A program made the position numbers and the translations under genes. A DNA stretch of 64,000 bases, taken from assembly GCF_003991195.1 (NCBI RefSeq), contig NZ_RCWL01000003.1:1-64000 (forward strand). The letters run 5' to 3'. A model generated the notes under the pieces. That model worked only from the letters and a program-made list of their open reading frames with translations. It was not told the origin of the DNA and ran no database searches. The first letter of the stretch is position 1. Each line of letters starts with the position of its first letter. This DNA is from Gynurincola endophyticus. Its GTDB lineage: Bacteria; Bacteroidota; Bacteroidia; Chitinophagales; Chitinophagaceae. Shown one piece after another: positions 1-9,612 of this stretch.

Positions 1-20
1 ATTAAACCAATTGGTTTAAT
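1..20. promoter_or_regulatory. Perfect 20-bp palindrome, TetR-operator-like
   Basis: The first 20 bases form a perfect palindrome (ATTAAACCAATTGGTTTAAT). Palindromes of this AACCAATTGGTT type are typical of TetR-family operators, but no regulator gene lies in the window and the site touches the window edge. A degenerate version (TTAACCAATTAGTTTAA) occurs at 596-612 at the start of the second copy of the diverged repeat. The operator role is inference. Confidence 0.45.
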
Positions 21-208
21 TACAGAGTCATTTATAGTAAAACAGGTTTATTTTTTGACATATACAGGTACTTATACACTGTTATCAAACTAATTTTAAA
101 CCAGCAAATGAATATCGTTTACACTAAAATTGCCATTCCGGCAGGGCTAAAATATCCTGTAAATCCTGTATAATTTGGTTAGCAAATACTCTACTTGGAG
201 GAGCAAAG
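1..208 (+). repeat. Diverged direct repeat, copy A
   Basis: This stretch shares an ordered series of short matches with 596-788. The blocks are the CCAATTrGTTTAA palindrome region, AAAACAGGTTTATT, a nearby ACAnATAnA/GTACT block, an AnTTTTAAACC block and AAATACnCTAC...GGAGC. The blocks are colinear with slightly different spacing, so this looks like an old duplication or a decayed intergenic element. No credible ORF lies inside. Confidence 0.5.
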
Positions 209-245
209 ACCGGGTTTCAATTGCTTGAAACCCGGTTTTGTTTTG
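209..245 (+). terminator. Rho-independent terminator
   Basis: A perfect 12-bp stem (ACCGGGTTTCAA at 209-220 with TTGAAACCCGGT at 225-236) closes a 4-base loop and is followed by TTTGTTTTG. It would end a plus-strand transcript; no gene in the window feeds it, so the transcript must start upstream of the window or in the unannotated first 200 bases. Confidence 0.75.
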
Positions 246-595
246 TGTTATTGATAGAAAAAACTGAATAGCTGCCCTATTTTTGTCAGTAACAGCCTAC
301 CCGGAAATATCCATACTCGCTATAAGTTATAAGAATGGCTCACAAATTTTCGATTCTATGATCTGGAAAACAAAATCAACGGCTCTATCATTCCACAATC
401 GGTCTGCCGTCATGCAGTAAGATATAAAGATCTGTAGTTACAGCTTTGCATTAGCCGCTGACTACCCCAGGTAAAAACAGGCTTTTTAAAATTTTTTCAC
501 CAATAGTATCTCGATCAGACGGGAATGCCTGCCATTTCATTTTCAGAGAATAATCTTACATTTTAAACCTATAAGATTAAATAGCAGGTAAATAA

Positions 596-788
596 TTAAC
601 CAATTAGTTTAACTATCTAATGAAGGAAAACAGGTTTATTCTGAAACACATAGATGTACTATTAGTACCACTATTCAACCTATTTTAAACCTCCTTGATT
701 TAAATTTACCACTCCGTCAAACCGGAAACAGGCTGTACGTCTTCAATAATCTGATGAACAAATACACTACCCAAAGGAGCGAAAACCG
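596..788 (+). repeat. Diverged direct repeat, copy B
   Basis: Second copy of the unit at 1-208, with the same block order (palindrome-like start, AAAACAGGTTTATT at about 629-642, TATTTTAAACC, and a final AAATACACTAC...GGAGC). The stretch 246-595 between the copies is AT-rich; I see no gene, RNA or clear regulatory site in it. Confidence 0.5.
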
Positions 789-840
789 ACTTTAAACAGC
801 ACTTTTAGCCTTCGCTAATCCATCAATATTTTAATTAAAA

Positions 841-869
841 TGTCCGGTTTTTTGACAAAAAACCGGACA
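841..869 (-). terminator. Rho-independent terminator for the minus-strand pair
   Basis: A perfect 13-bp stem (841-853 with 857-869) has a 3-base loop. Read on the minus strand it is followed by TTTTAATTAAAAT. It lies about 150 bases beyond the stop of the 147-residue secreted protein and would end the two-gene minus-strand transcript. A short plus-strand ORF beginning at 840 is made of this hairpin and is not a gene. Confidence 0.75.
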
Positions 870-1016
870 AAACATATAATTTATCAATACCAAAGAAGCA
901 TGTTTGATATTGGGAATCACCCTGATGAGATTCACAAATCACGAATCATACATTATGAATCGTTACCAAAATTCACAACTTCGTTTTCTTCTCTATTTAA
1001 GAAACAGAATACTCTA

Positions 1017-1460
1017 CTAATCATTCGCCCGGCGATGCCGGTTAGTGAAATCAGGATTTCTGCTGACCGTAATATCTTTAATGATTTTGTTAGCATAATA
1101 ATTTTTTACGGTAGTATTGAGTAGGCCGTTGTTATTCATCTGCAATGACATAGTCTCTGATTTTTGTAAGGTAGACTCCCAGCTGATCGTTATGTAATAA
1201 GCATTCGAAGAAGCCGCTCCGTGATCGCCATAATAAAACTTTGTATATGGCTCAATCGTTTTATTATTATGCGCTATGCCTCCAAAAATAGATTTCGGCT
1301 GTATCTGAAGATCTGATAAAAGCTTTGACAAAGGTTGCCCGATATATAAGTTCTTTTTCGCTACCACTTCTGTTTGCAGGTAACTTAATGTATCAGTCAC
1401 CTGAGCAGAAACCTGAAAAGCAAAAAAGCAGACAACTATCAGAAATATTACTTTTTTCAT
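1017..1460 (-). CDS. Small secreted protein, unknown function
   Basis: The 147-residue product begins with a clear type I signal peptide (MKKVIFLIVVCFFAFQVSAQ, cleavage after AQ near residue 20). The mature part has no domain I recognise; it contains a GGIAHNNKTIEPYTKFYYG stretch and ends with a basic tail. It lies 87 bases downstream of the JAB-domain lipoprotein gene on the same strand and upstream of the terminator at 841-869, so the two are probably co-transcribed. Gene call is good from the signal peptide and start; function unknown. Confidence 0.7.
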   Translation of the reverse strand: MKKVIFLIVVCFFAFQVSAQVTDTLSYLQTEVVAKKNLYIGQPLSKLLSDLQIQPKSIFGGIAHNNKTIEPYTKFYYGDHGAASSNAYYITISWESTLQKSETMSLQMNNNGLLNTTVKNYYANKIIKDITVSRNPDFTNRHRRAND

Positions 1461-1547
1461 GAGTATTTTTTTATTTTTTACATCCTGCTCTATGGAAGAG
1501 TATTCTGGCAGAATGCAGCATTAAAATGTTTATTTTCCTGATGATGC

Positions 1548-3344
1548 TTACAAGTTACAGATTCTTGTTTTAACTAACTGAATAGGTGAAGACGCCGTAT
1601 TTGATACGTTATTGACATACACTCCTTCAAAAATACCGTTGGCATTTTGTTTAGACAAAGTGAGCCCGGTATCAAACTCTTTTAAAATAAAAGCCAGTGT
1701 CATTTCCATCGCTTCATCGGGAGAGCGCCCCAGGTTAACAAGGTCGTTAAATGCCAGTTGAGCATCCACACCGATGATGCTGTTAGCATTCCAGTCATTC
1801 GTTACAGGATCAAAAAAACTACTTTTAGGGAAATCCCGCAAAAACAGCGACAAGGCAATCGGATCAATAATAGACAATGCATAGGTACTGCCGCCGGCGC
1901 CGATCACAAAAAAGTGCTGAAAGTTTTCATTGAGCGCATTGGCCTCTGCAATCGTATAAACATCACCGGCAGAAAATACATCATATATTAAAGACGGGTG
2001 TGTATGGAAGCCGCCCATGACAGTCATATTCTGATCCAGAACCTGTATACTCACCGAAGTACCGGTTGCAGCACCAACTCTTAAAGGAGTAGTGGCATAC
2101 TGTCCGGATGCATCTTTTCCGAATGAAAATGACTTTTCAACATTATCGGTAGGGAGGGTATGTGTCATAGCAGCAATCATTCCCCCAACAGCAGTTTGCG
2201 ACATTATCTGCATCACTTTGCCATAAGCTTCTGCTGCATCAGCACAAGGAACAGTTCCCTCTTCCTCAGCCTCACCACCTCCTACCGGTGGTGGCGGATC
2301 ATCGGGATCTTCTACCGGCACTTCTACTTCGGAACAGGGAAGTATATAGTCGGTTCCGGGTGGAGGCGGTTCTGTAGGCACCGTATAGTTTGGATCGGGA
2401 TTACAATTGAGCGGAGGATAATCATCTCCTGAAGTTCCACCACCACCATGACCATTACCTCCCGGCTGATCACCAGGTGTACCGCCACTTCCTCCTCCCG
2501 GTGGATTTACCGGAGGGTCATCGTCTATCGGACAGCTAATCTCCGTTTCATACGCCAAAGTAGCTGTGTAACCCGGAGTAGGTGGCTGGCTCGTACACGT
2601 ACATACAGGATCGCCGTACGCGTGCCCCATACAACCACACTTCAATCCTGCCACATATTGAAATACATAAGTAGTTACCACCAAACATACATCATCATCA
2701 CCGCCTCCACCTCCGGGAGTTGGAGTGTCTTCCGGTTCGTCGCCGGTCCGCAGCATACTTCCGGTTGAAGGAGCGCGGCGTTGATTATTGTTTACGATCA
2801 CTCCATCTTCAAAACGAAGTACGCGTTTTACCTGGCCCTCAAAACTTTTTACAATAATATCACCATCATACTTTCTGGCAGTTTGTGATTGCAGCCATTT
2901 CAAAGAAGGTATTAGCAGTACTCTTTCCGTGATTACATTATCCAGGCTATCTTTATACATCATCAGATAATTCAGAAAACCATAACCCACCATTTTATTA
3001 CTATCCACTTTTATATAGGTATCCGGTTGATAAAGTGGCGTGAGCACTGCCTGACTGCCGGATTCAATCATCCTGTATTGAAAAACATCCCACATAGGGC
3101 TGGGGTCAATCTCAATTGTAGCAACCCCCGAATCTGCCCTTCTCAATACATGCTTATCCTGGCGATTACTTTTTTTAACGGCAGCAATTTTCTTATAATG
3201 TGCCATGGCTTCCTCCACCGTTAAATTGCGGGATAAAACTTTATCAACTGAAATCTGATCAAACTTTTTACAACTGAAAGGAACGAAAAGGAAGGTGCAC
3301 ACTAAAAAAATCAACCATCTGGTAGCGACTTTGGCTTTCCTCAT
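1548..3344 (-). CDS. Lipoprotein-like protein with C-terminal JAB/MPN-like metalloprotease domain
   Basis: The 598-residue product starts with a hydrophobic signal ending in PFSCKK (Cys25), a degenerate lipobox typical of Bacteroidota. Residues about 200-350 form a low-complexity linker rich in Gly, Pro and Asp with some Cys. The C-terminal part (about 390-500) looks like a JAB/MPN fold: Glu403 in an EKSFSF strand, then H447-T-H449-P and S458-A-G-D461. The canonical JAMM motif is HxH, seven residues, SxxD; here eight residues separate HxH and S, so the fit is close but not exact. If active it would be a zinc isopeptidase or protease anchored at the membrane or surface. The remaining C-terminus (about 520-598) is unassigned. 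It heads a two-gene minus-strand unit. Confidence 0.75.
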   Translation of the reverse strand: MRKAKVATRWLIFLVCTFLFVPFSCKKFDQISVDKVLSRNLTVEEAMAHYKKIAAVKKSNRQDKHVLRRADSGVATIEIDPSPMWDVFQYRMIESGSQAVLTPLYQPDTYIKVDSNKMVGYGFLNYLMMYKDSLDNVITERVLLIPSLKWLQSQTARKYDGDIIVKSFEGQVKRVLRFEDGVIVNNNQRRAPSTGSMLRTGDEPEDTPTPGGGGGDDDVCLVVTTYVFQYVAGLKCGCMGHAYGDPVCTCTSQPPTPGYTATLAYETEISCPIDDDPPVNPPGGGSGGTPGDQPGGNGHGGGGTSGDDYPPLNCNPDPNYTVPTEPPPPGTDYILPCSEVEVPVEDPDDPPPPVGGGEAEEEGTVPCADAAEAYGKVMQIMSQTAVGGMIAAMTHTLPTDNVEKSFSFGKDASGQYATTPLRVGAATGTSVSIQVLDQNMTVMGGFHTHPSLIYDVFSAGDVYTIAEANALNENFQHFFVIGAGGSTYALSIIDPIALSLFLRDFPKSSFFDPVTNDWNANSIIGVDAQLAFNDLVNLGRSPDEAMEMTLAFILKEFDTGLTLSKQNANGIFEGVYVNNVSNTASSPIQLVKTRICNL

Positions 3345-4076
3345 AAACAGCGGGTTTAATGTTTTGATTATTTAAAGTAGAAGGTTTTCGATAAAGTACA
3401 GAAGGGATATACGATAGGCTTATTCTGATTACATATTTTCGGATCGTCACCGAACAATATTGTTTCCTTTAGGGCAGGTGATTAAATGTGGTATTAGCTG
3501 ACAGGGAGTTTCGGAAGTAGAGCACTATAGCTTACTTCAATGATAAAATAAGTACTTTTCGGGTAAATTTATAACAAAAAATGAGGCATAAAACACTAAA
3601 AGCAAACTTAAAGTTCTTTTTACCTTATTATTTAATAATATATTGTTCCTGCTAACATTTACCGATCAGGCATTAATTTGTTTAATTTAATTACTTCAAC
3701 ACTTCAGAATAATAAAGTAAATTATATTTCGGGTAGCTTATCATACGTATACATTCTATGCTTCTAATTCAAAGAAGGCTTTTTTAATTTTAAAGATGAT
3801 TTTATAGTATAATCTGCATGAACAACAGTCACGTTATTGTAATTTAATAACATGCAGTAAAAAAATTAATGACCGATCTCCTTATTATTTCTTCATTCGA
3901 CAACTTACTTCCTCATATCGTAAGTCAAACACTGATCTCTAAAATAGTTTTGCTGTTGAATAACCTCCCTTCATCCATATGAGTTTTTAGTTAATCCAAT
4001 TCTTATTGCTGTTCTGTGTATTTATACATAGTGCAAACCAAGTCGCCTGCCATTTTGGTAACCAGAAATAAATGAA
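3345..4076. other. Intergenic region between divergent transcripts
   Basis: 732 bases of AT-rich DNA separate the divergent lipoprotein gene and the TonB receptor gene. I see no ORF with coding character. A Bacteroidota -7-like box TAGTTTTG lies at 3945-3952, followed by C as is common, about 125 bases before the receptor start, but no -33 TTG sits at the right distance. No riboswitch or strong hairpin was recognised. Confidence 0.4.
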
Positions 4077-6833
4077 ATGATTACTAAGTTTTTTGCTATT
4101 CTTCTTTGTACAACTCTTGTGCAAAGCGGCCTTTACTTACATGCAATGCCTGCAGGTACAACTGTTGCGGAACAGATTGTACTAACAGGAAAAGTACTTG
4201 ACGCAAACGATTCTTCATTACTTGCCGGTGCAAAAATCACCATTAAAGAGCTGGGGCTGGAAACACTCTCCGATGAACAGGGTCGCTTTATGTTCACAGC
4301 AGTTCCGAATATTCGCATAACCATATCTGTTGAACACGGACAATATCTTGCTTCTGAAATAATCGTGAACACATCCTCAACGCCGATAAATATTTACTTA
4401 AAACGTAATTCTGTTTCGCTACAGGAAGTTGTTGTTATTGGTGTTGAAAACAACAAAGACGGCGTTACTTCTACAAAAATCAACCGCAAAGCAATCGAGC
4501 ACCTGCAGGCCACCAGCTTACAGGAAGTATTGCAGCTTGTTCCGGGAGCGGTGGTAAGTAATCCGAGTTTTTCAAATGTTACCAGAGCTTCTATCCGTCA
4601 GTATGATAGTGACAATCTCGGTTCGTTGGGTACCGCTATTGTAATCAACGGAGCTGCTCTTTCAAACAATGCTAACCTGCAGGCAATTAACACGGCAACG
4701 TCAGGGGGCAGTGCGTCATTTTCCACCTCCAGCGGATCGGGTATTGACCTGAGAACAATTACTGCCGATAATATTGAATCCGTTGAAGTGATCAGAGGTA
4801 TTCCGTCTGTTGAATATGGAGACCTCTTGTCAGGGGCAGTGATTGTTAAAACCAAAGCGCGCAAGGAACCATTTCAAGTGAAAGCGAGGTTCAATCCCGC
4901 CCTTACACAATTCTGGGCCGGTAAGGGAATAGAACTGAAGCAAAATAAAGGCGCTTTATTTGTTGATCTTGATTATACCGAGAGTTTAGATAGTGAAACC
5001 AATAAATACAGAAATTATAAAAGACTTACCGGATCGGCACAATACAGCCGTACGATCGGAGCGAGAAAAATCTGGTTTACCAATACCACGCTGGCTTTAG
5101 GATATTCCCGTGATAAGTATGAAATGGATCCTGATTACATTGTAGATTCTGCTTCTAACTTCGCGCGCGATTTGTCTATAAGATTATCTACCAACGGTTC
5201 AATTAATTTCAATAAAAAATTTTCCAGAAAGTTAGACTATGTTTTAAGTGCAAATTATATTGACCAGCAAGGTTATCAGCAGCAGCAATACACAGCAGAT
5301 ATCACCGCAGAATCTTATGCTACTTATAATACGGTGCTGGAAGTTCCTTATCTGCGCTCTACTTATCTGAGCAGAATGTGGGTGAATGGTAAACCGCTTA
5401 ACTTAAACGGCAGGATTTCGAACAGTTTCTATTTTCTTACCGGCAGCTTTAATCATTCGGTGCTGACTGGTGTAGAATATAAGATGGACGCCAACTATGG
5501 TTCGGGAAAAACCTTCTCGCGTCCTCCGCGCAATACTTCGGGAGCAGCATTCCGTGAAAGAGCTTATAATCAGATACCGGCTTTACATCAGGCAGCTATT
5601 TACCTGCAGGATAAAATAACTAAAAATATCGGAGATGCCAGATGGCAACTCACTGCCGGGCTTCGTTATGATATTGTTCAGCCTTTTGAATCAGCGTATC
5701 ATCTCTCGGCATTGTCGCCCAGGATAACTTCTACTTATACGCTACCACAAGGTATTACTTTTCGTGCCGCCTATGGTATTACGTCTAAAGCACCTACTTT
5801 ACTTTATTTATATCCGGAGAATGCCTATTATGATTTTTATAGCCTGAATCATTACACCACTAACCCGAACGAGCGTTTAGCGCTGATCGCCACGCGGGTA
5901 TATAACTCACAAAACCGTCAACTGCAATTAACTAAAAACACCAAGTTGGAAGCAGGGGTAGACATTGAATTAAAAATGATTAATCCGACGGCCCGATTAT
6001 CATTAACCACCTATAAAGAACATACTAATAATGGCTACAGCATGTCTACTACGCTGGAGTCTGTTCAGTTTTCACGTTATCCTGTTTACACAGTTGCAGA
6101 AAGACCGGTTGACCAAAAACCGGCTCTCAGTAATGTGGTGGAAACGAATACCCGGTTTGTATCCTATTTTATTCCGACAAACAATATCAACCGAATCAAC
6201 AAAGGAGTAGAATTTGACCTGGATTTGGGCCGGTTTAATTCAATCAATACTTCCTTTAACATTAGCGGAGCTTATACGTTGACAAAATCAACTTCTAACA
6301 ACCATTACATTTTTCAACAAAACCTGGCAGACAGGGCTACTACCAGAATCGGTGTATTTGCAGCAGGCCGCGGCGCTGTCAGTGACCGGTTTATTACCAC
6401 CGTCAGAGCAATACATAATATTCCGCAATTAGGGTTTGTGGTGACACTGGTAGCACAAACAATCTGGAAAGATGCGCATGAATATGTGGGCTATAATGCT
6501 TATCCGATCGGCTACATACCTTTTGATAAAGAAGGAAACAATCCGGTACTCAATTATCTGACACCTAAAGAAATTGCCGAAATCGACCCGGTAAGGGATG
6601 CTGACATTTATTTAAATATTAACGACGCCATTTTTCTTAAAGAAAGCTGGAAGCCGCTTTGGTTATTCAATCTGAAACTGACTAAAGAATTTAAGAACGG
6701 ATTGAACTTTTCATTTTTCGCCAACAATGTAATCAACAACAGGCCATTACAAACCAGTACGAGATATCCTACTATATATACTAAAAGAAACATACCAATA
6801 TTCTTTGGATCTGAAATTTCTATAAAGCTGTAA
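4077..6833 (+). CDS. TonB-dependent outer-membrane receptor
   Basis: The 918-residue protein has a signal peptide (about 1-24), a CarboxypepD_reg-like beta-sandwich (about 33-115, beginning VLTGKVLDANDSSLLAGA), a plug domain (about 118-260, with LQEVVVIGVENN as the entry and a typical VEVIRGIPSVEYGDLLSGAV motif), and a long beta-barrel ending in EISIKL with a hydrophobic terminal strand. It should import a ligand across the outer membrane using TonB/ExbBD energy; the ligand cannot be told from sequence. It lacks a SusD partner downstream. Instead DUF4876 and DUF6850 genes follow within 10-18 bases, a recurrent Bacteroidota arrangement, so it is not a standard polysaccharide-utilisation pair. 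The ATG at 4077 fits the signal peptide; an overlapping ATGAAATGA mini-ORF starts at 4072. Confidence 0.9.
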   Translation: MITKFFAILLCTTLVQSGLYLHAMPAGTTVAEQIVLTGKVLDANDSSLLAGAKITIKELGLETLSDEQGRFMFTAVPNIRITISVEHGQYLASEIIVNTSSTPINIYLKRNSVSLQEVVVIGVENNKDGVTSTKINRKAIEHLQATSLQEVLQLVPGAVVSNPSFSNVTRASIRQYDSDNLGSLGTAIVINGAALSNNANLQAINTATSGGSASFSTSSGSGIDLRTITADNIESVEVIRGIPSVEYGDLLSGAVIVKTKARKEPFQVKARFNPALTQFWAGKGIELKQNKGALFVDLDYTESLDSETNKYRNYKRLTGSAQYSRTIGARKIWFTNTTLALGYSRDKYEMDPDYIVDSASNFARDLSIRLSTNGSINFNKKFSRKLDYVLSANYIDQQGYQQQQYTADITAESYATYNTVLEVPYLRSTYLSRMWVNGKPLNLNGRISNSFYFLTGSFNHSVLTGVEYKMDANYGSGKTFSRPPRNTSGAAFRERAYNQIPALHQAAIYLQDKITKNIGDARWQLTAGLRYDIVQPFESAYHLSALSPRITSTYTLPQGITFRAAYGITSKAPTLLYLYPENAYYDFYSLNHYTTNPNERLALIATRVYNSQNRQLQLTKNTKLEAGVDIELKMINPTARLSLTTYKEHTNNGYSMSTTLESVQFSRYPVYTVAERPVDQKPALSNVVETNTRFVSYFIPTNNINRINKGVEFDLDLGRFNSINTSFNISGAYTLTKSTSNNHYIFQQNLADRATTRIGVFAAGRGAVSDRFITTVRAIHNIPQLGFVVTLVAQTIWKDAHEYVGYNAYPIGYIPFDKEGNNPVLNYLTPKEIAEIDPVRDADIYLNINDAIFLKESWKPLWLFNLKLTKEFKNGLNFSFFANNVINNRPLQTSTRYPTIYTKRNIPIFFGSEISIKL

Positions 6834-6842
6834 CTATTTAAA

Positions 6843-8051
6843 ATGAAAAAAATGAGAATTAGTGCTTTTCTATTGTTTTTATGCGGAACCATCGCAGTTA
6901 CATCTTGTCAAAAGAACAATGATGTAGACAATGGTGTAAATTATGCCGTAACAGTAAACTATCCTGCAACATATAATGCCGTAGCGGCTGCGGAAGTAAC
7001 GGTGGTATTAAAAAACTTAACGACCAATCAGCAAACTGCATTAGTAACAAATGCAGCAGGAACTGCCAATTTTGAAGGTCTGACACCCGGTAATTATTCG
7101 ATTACGGTTTCTAAAGAATTATCAACAACAGCGGCAGAGGCACTTACAGGTGTTGCGCAGGAAGTATTCCTGAATGCTACAGAACCGCAGGTACAAATTA
7201 TTGCCGAAGGCAGTAAAACCATTACGCTGACCGGCAGTGCAATCGGCGGATGGGTAATTAAAGAGTTTTACTATTCAGGAGCACCAAACTCCTTCTATTT
7301 TTATGATGCATTCATAGAGATATATAATAACTCTACCGATACATTATATGCAGACGGATTATTGATTGGTAATACAAAAGCATCCTCTTCTTCTACTACA
7401 GCAGTATATGGTTTTATTGCGGAGGGCCGTGATGACGTTTATCTCGCAACAATCCTGAGAATTCCGGGTAGCGGTAAAGAACACCCTGTAGCTCCGGGTA
7501 AATCAATCGTGATTGCAACAGATGCGATCAATCATAAAGATGATCCGAATGGCAATGCGAACTCTCCTGTAAACCTGGGTCAGGGTATTGCAGATTTTGA
7601 AGTATTCTTTTATGTAAATCCGAACACTCCAGACACTGACAATCCTGATGTTCCGAATGTTGACATTTTACATTCTTATTCAACTACCTTATTCGATTAC
7701 CTGCCAGGTGTTTTCGGTAGCGGATTAGTCATCTTCGAACATAGCGATGCTGCATCTTTACCAAAATTCACAGAACCAAATACCACTTCAAGCTCACTCT
7801 ATGCACAGGTGCCAAAAGCTTCTATTATTGATGGAGTAGATGCAGTGGCGAACAGCAATATCCGTACAGAGCAAAAAAGACTTCCGATTGGCATTGATGC
7901 AGGTATGAACACTGTAGGTTCTACGTATACCGGAACTTCTCTGCGCAGAAAAGTAAAACAGGAAATCAACGGTCGTAAAATATTACAGGATACCAATAAC
8001 TCTTCGAACGACTTTGAAGTAGCTAACACACCAACTCCTAAAGGTTGGTAA
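6843..8051 (+). CDS. DUF4876-family lipoprotein
   Basis: The 402-residue product has a lipoprotein signal (VTSCQK, Cys22). An N-terminal carboxypeptidase-regulatory-like/SpaA-like repeat (about 30-125, with NLTTNQQTALVTNAAGTANF) is followed by a lamin-tail-like region (about 135-330) with FIEIYNNSTDTLYADGL, typical of DUF4876. It begins 9 bases after the receptor stop and probably sits on the cell surface as the receptor's accessory lipoprotein, binding or presenting the ligand. That role is inference from gene order; the DUF4876 assignment is from memory of the family, not a search. Confidence 0.75.
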   Translation: MKKMRISAFLLFLCGTIAVTSCQKNNDVDNGVNYAVTVNYPATYNAVAAAEVTVVLKNLTTNQQTALVTNAAGTANFEGLTPGNYSITVSKELSTTAAEALTGVAQEVFLNATEPQVQIIAEGSKTITLTGSAIGGWVIKEFYYSGAPNSFYFYDAFIEIYNNSTDTLYADGLLIGNTKASSSSTTAVYGFIAEGRDDVYLATILRIPGSGKEHPVAPGKSIVIATDAINHKDDPNGNANSPVNLGQGIADFEVFFYVNPNTPDTDNPDVPNVDILHSYSTTLFDYLPGVFGSGLVIFEHSDAASLPKFTEPNTTSSSLYAQVPKASIIDGVDAVANSNIRTEQKRLPIGIDAGMNTVGSTYTGTSLRRKVKQEINGRKILQDTNNSSNDFEVANTPTPKGW

Positions 8052-8068
8052 TAACTCAAGGATATAAA

Positions 8069-9610
8069 ATGAAGACTCTTTTTTATCTGGTTGTTCTTCT
8101 TTTGCCGGCTGGTGCTTTCGCCCAGCCGGCAGCGGAATGGCAAAAAGCACAGTGGCGGCAAAACACTGTGCTTTTTGACAACCCCGTTTTTTTGGCAGAT
8201 AACGATAGTATAAACATCGGTAATGCTTCTTTGCAATATTTCTCCGGAAACAATAAATTCAGAGATGCCTATATGCCTGAAAAATCACAAGGCTTTAAAG
8301 TACAATCTGAAAAATTTCTTTCTTTCAATAATTGGGTGATTTATGGAAATTTTCATTTTTCAAAATTTGAAGATTTTCAAACGCGCATGACTTCAATGAA
8401 TAATCCCTATAGTGACAATCCTTACCAGGTTGCAGATTCTTCCTATGGAGACTGGAGGAAACAACACTATTTGCTACAGGCAAAAATCGTATCGCCAAAA
8501 ATCAACCGCTATACGCGTGCCGGAATAGGACTCACTTATGAAGTATTAAACGGAGCAAGACAAAAAGATCCGCGCCCGCTAGACAAGACAATCAACATTG
8601 AACTCACTCCTTCTCTGATGTTTGACCTGCACAATCATTGGAAACTTGGTATAAACGGATACTACAACAGAAAGAGAGAAGATCTTTCCATTTCTCTGGA
8701 AAATCACTTAAGAAATAAAGAGATATTCAAACTGAGTGGTATGGGTGAGTATTTGTACAACGGACCAATTATTCTGGGATCCTTGTCCAGAGCTTATGAA
8801 GGCAATATCTATGGCGGAGGAATTAGTGTAGGATATGATTTTAATCAAAACAAAAGGCTACGCTCTATCATTTCTTTCAAGCAGAATACTGAAAATGTTA
8901 CCGATGGAACTTCTACTCCTTTTAATGGCGGAAAACATCAATACAATGATATAGAGGCGCAATTGGTTTATAGCTCCGTTTCCACATCGAAAGAACACCA
9001 GTTATCTGTATATCTGCTTAACAGAAACATCTCCAATACAGAATATGTTCAGGTTTATAACACCACTACTCAATCTTATATCGTCATTCATCAGTCTGAA
9101 ATGAATTCAAAAATACGTACCGAAACAAATATCCGGTATCAGCTTTTGTTGACCGGAAAAGAAAAACGAGTCAACTGGATTTTGGGAGCGGGAACGAATC
9201 TGAGAAGTTCGGAAGAATTATATCCGAGCACCAACGGGCTGGAACAACTCACTACTTTACAAGTTTCGCTTGAGTCTGGTAAATGGATTCATTTTCCTAA
9301 AAGTCAACTGTTGATAAAATATAATGGCAGTTATCAGACCGCATTAAGCAGTCAACTGAGATATATTCATAAATCTTTTTCAAACAACTTTGCCGCCTAT
9401 CAGATCACTTATCCAAACTTCTATTTTAACAGTATAGATCAATTATCCAACAGGCTCGATGTACAATATAGTTTTTCAGTTCCTAAGGTATTATCACAAC
9501 TTTATGTAAAAGGGTCTTATACGCACTTCTCAAACACAAGGGATAATACTTATTACAAAGCAGGTTTAGCTAATCAATTTTATTCAATCTCAATCGGAGT
9601 ATTTAATTAA
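8069..9610 (+). CDS. DUF6850-family outer-membrane beta-barrel protein
   Basis: The reading frame can be opened at a TTG at 8045, but the ATG at 8069 gives a clean signal peptide (MKTLFYLVVLLLPAGAFAQ) and avoids overlap with the upstream stop, so I place the start there (513 residues). The mature protein is a series of aromatic-rich alternating strands (for example YNGSYQTALSSQLRY) ending in FYSISIGVFN, as expected of an outer-membrane barrel. It resembles the DUF6850 family seen next to DUF4876 genes. It is the third gene of the receptor operon; its role in uptake or assembly is unknown. Confidence 0.75.
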   Translation: MKTLFYLVVLLLPAGAFAQPAAEWQKAQWRQNTVLFDNPVFLADNDSINIGNASLQYFSGNNKFRDAYMPEKSQGFKVQSEKFLSFNNWVIYGNFHFSKFEDFQTRMTSMNNPYSDNPYQVADSSYGDWRKQHYLLQAKIVSPKINRYTRAGIGLTYEVLNGARQKDPRPLDKTINIELTPSLMFDLHNHWKLGINGYYNRKREDLSISLENHLRNKEIFKLSGMGEYLYNGPIILGSLSRAYEGNIYGGGISVGYDFNQNKRLRSIISFKQNTENVTDGTSTPFNGGKHQYNDIEAQLVYSSVSTSKEHQLSVYLLNRNISNTEYVQVYNTTTQSYIVIHQSEMNSKIRTETNIRYQLLLTGKEKRVNWILGAGTNLRSSEELYPSTNGLEQLTTLQVSLESGKWIHFPKSQLLIKYNGSYQTALSSQLRYIHKSFSNNFAAYQITYPNFYFNSIDQLSNRLDVQYSFSVPKVLSQLYVKGSYTHFSNTRDNTYYKAGLANQFYSISIGVFN

Positions 9611-9612
9611 TA

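Noticed and set aside
840-1124. 94-codon plus-strand ORF
   Set aside because: It begins inside the terminator hairpin at 841-869 and overlaps the well-supported secreted protein on the other strand; no signal or domain.
7799-8236. 145-codon minus-strand ORF across the DUF4876/DUF6850 junction
   Set aside because: Antisense to two supported genes, no signal peptide or domain.
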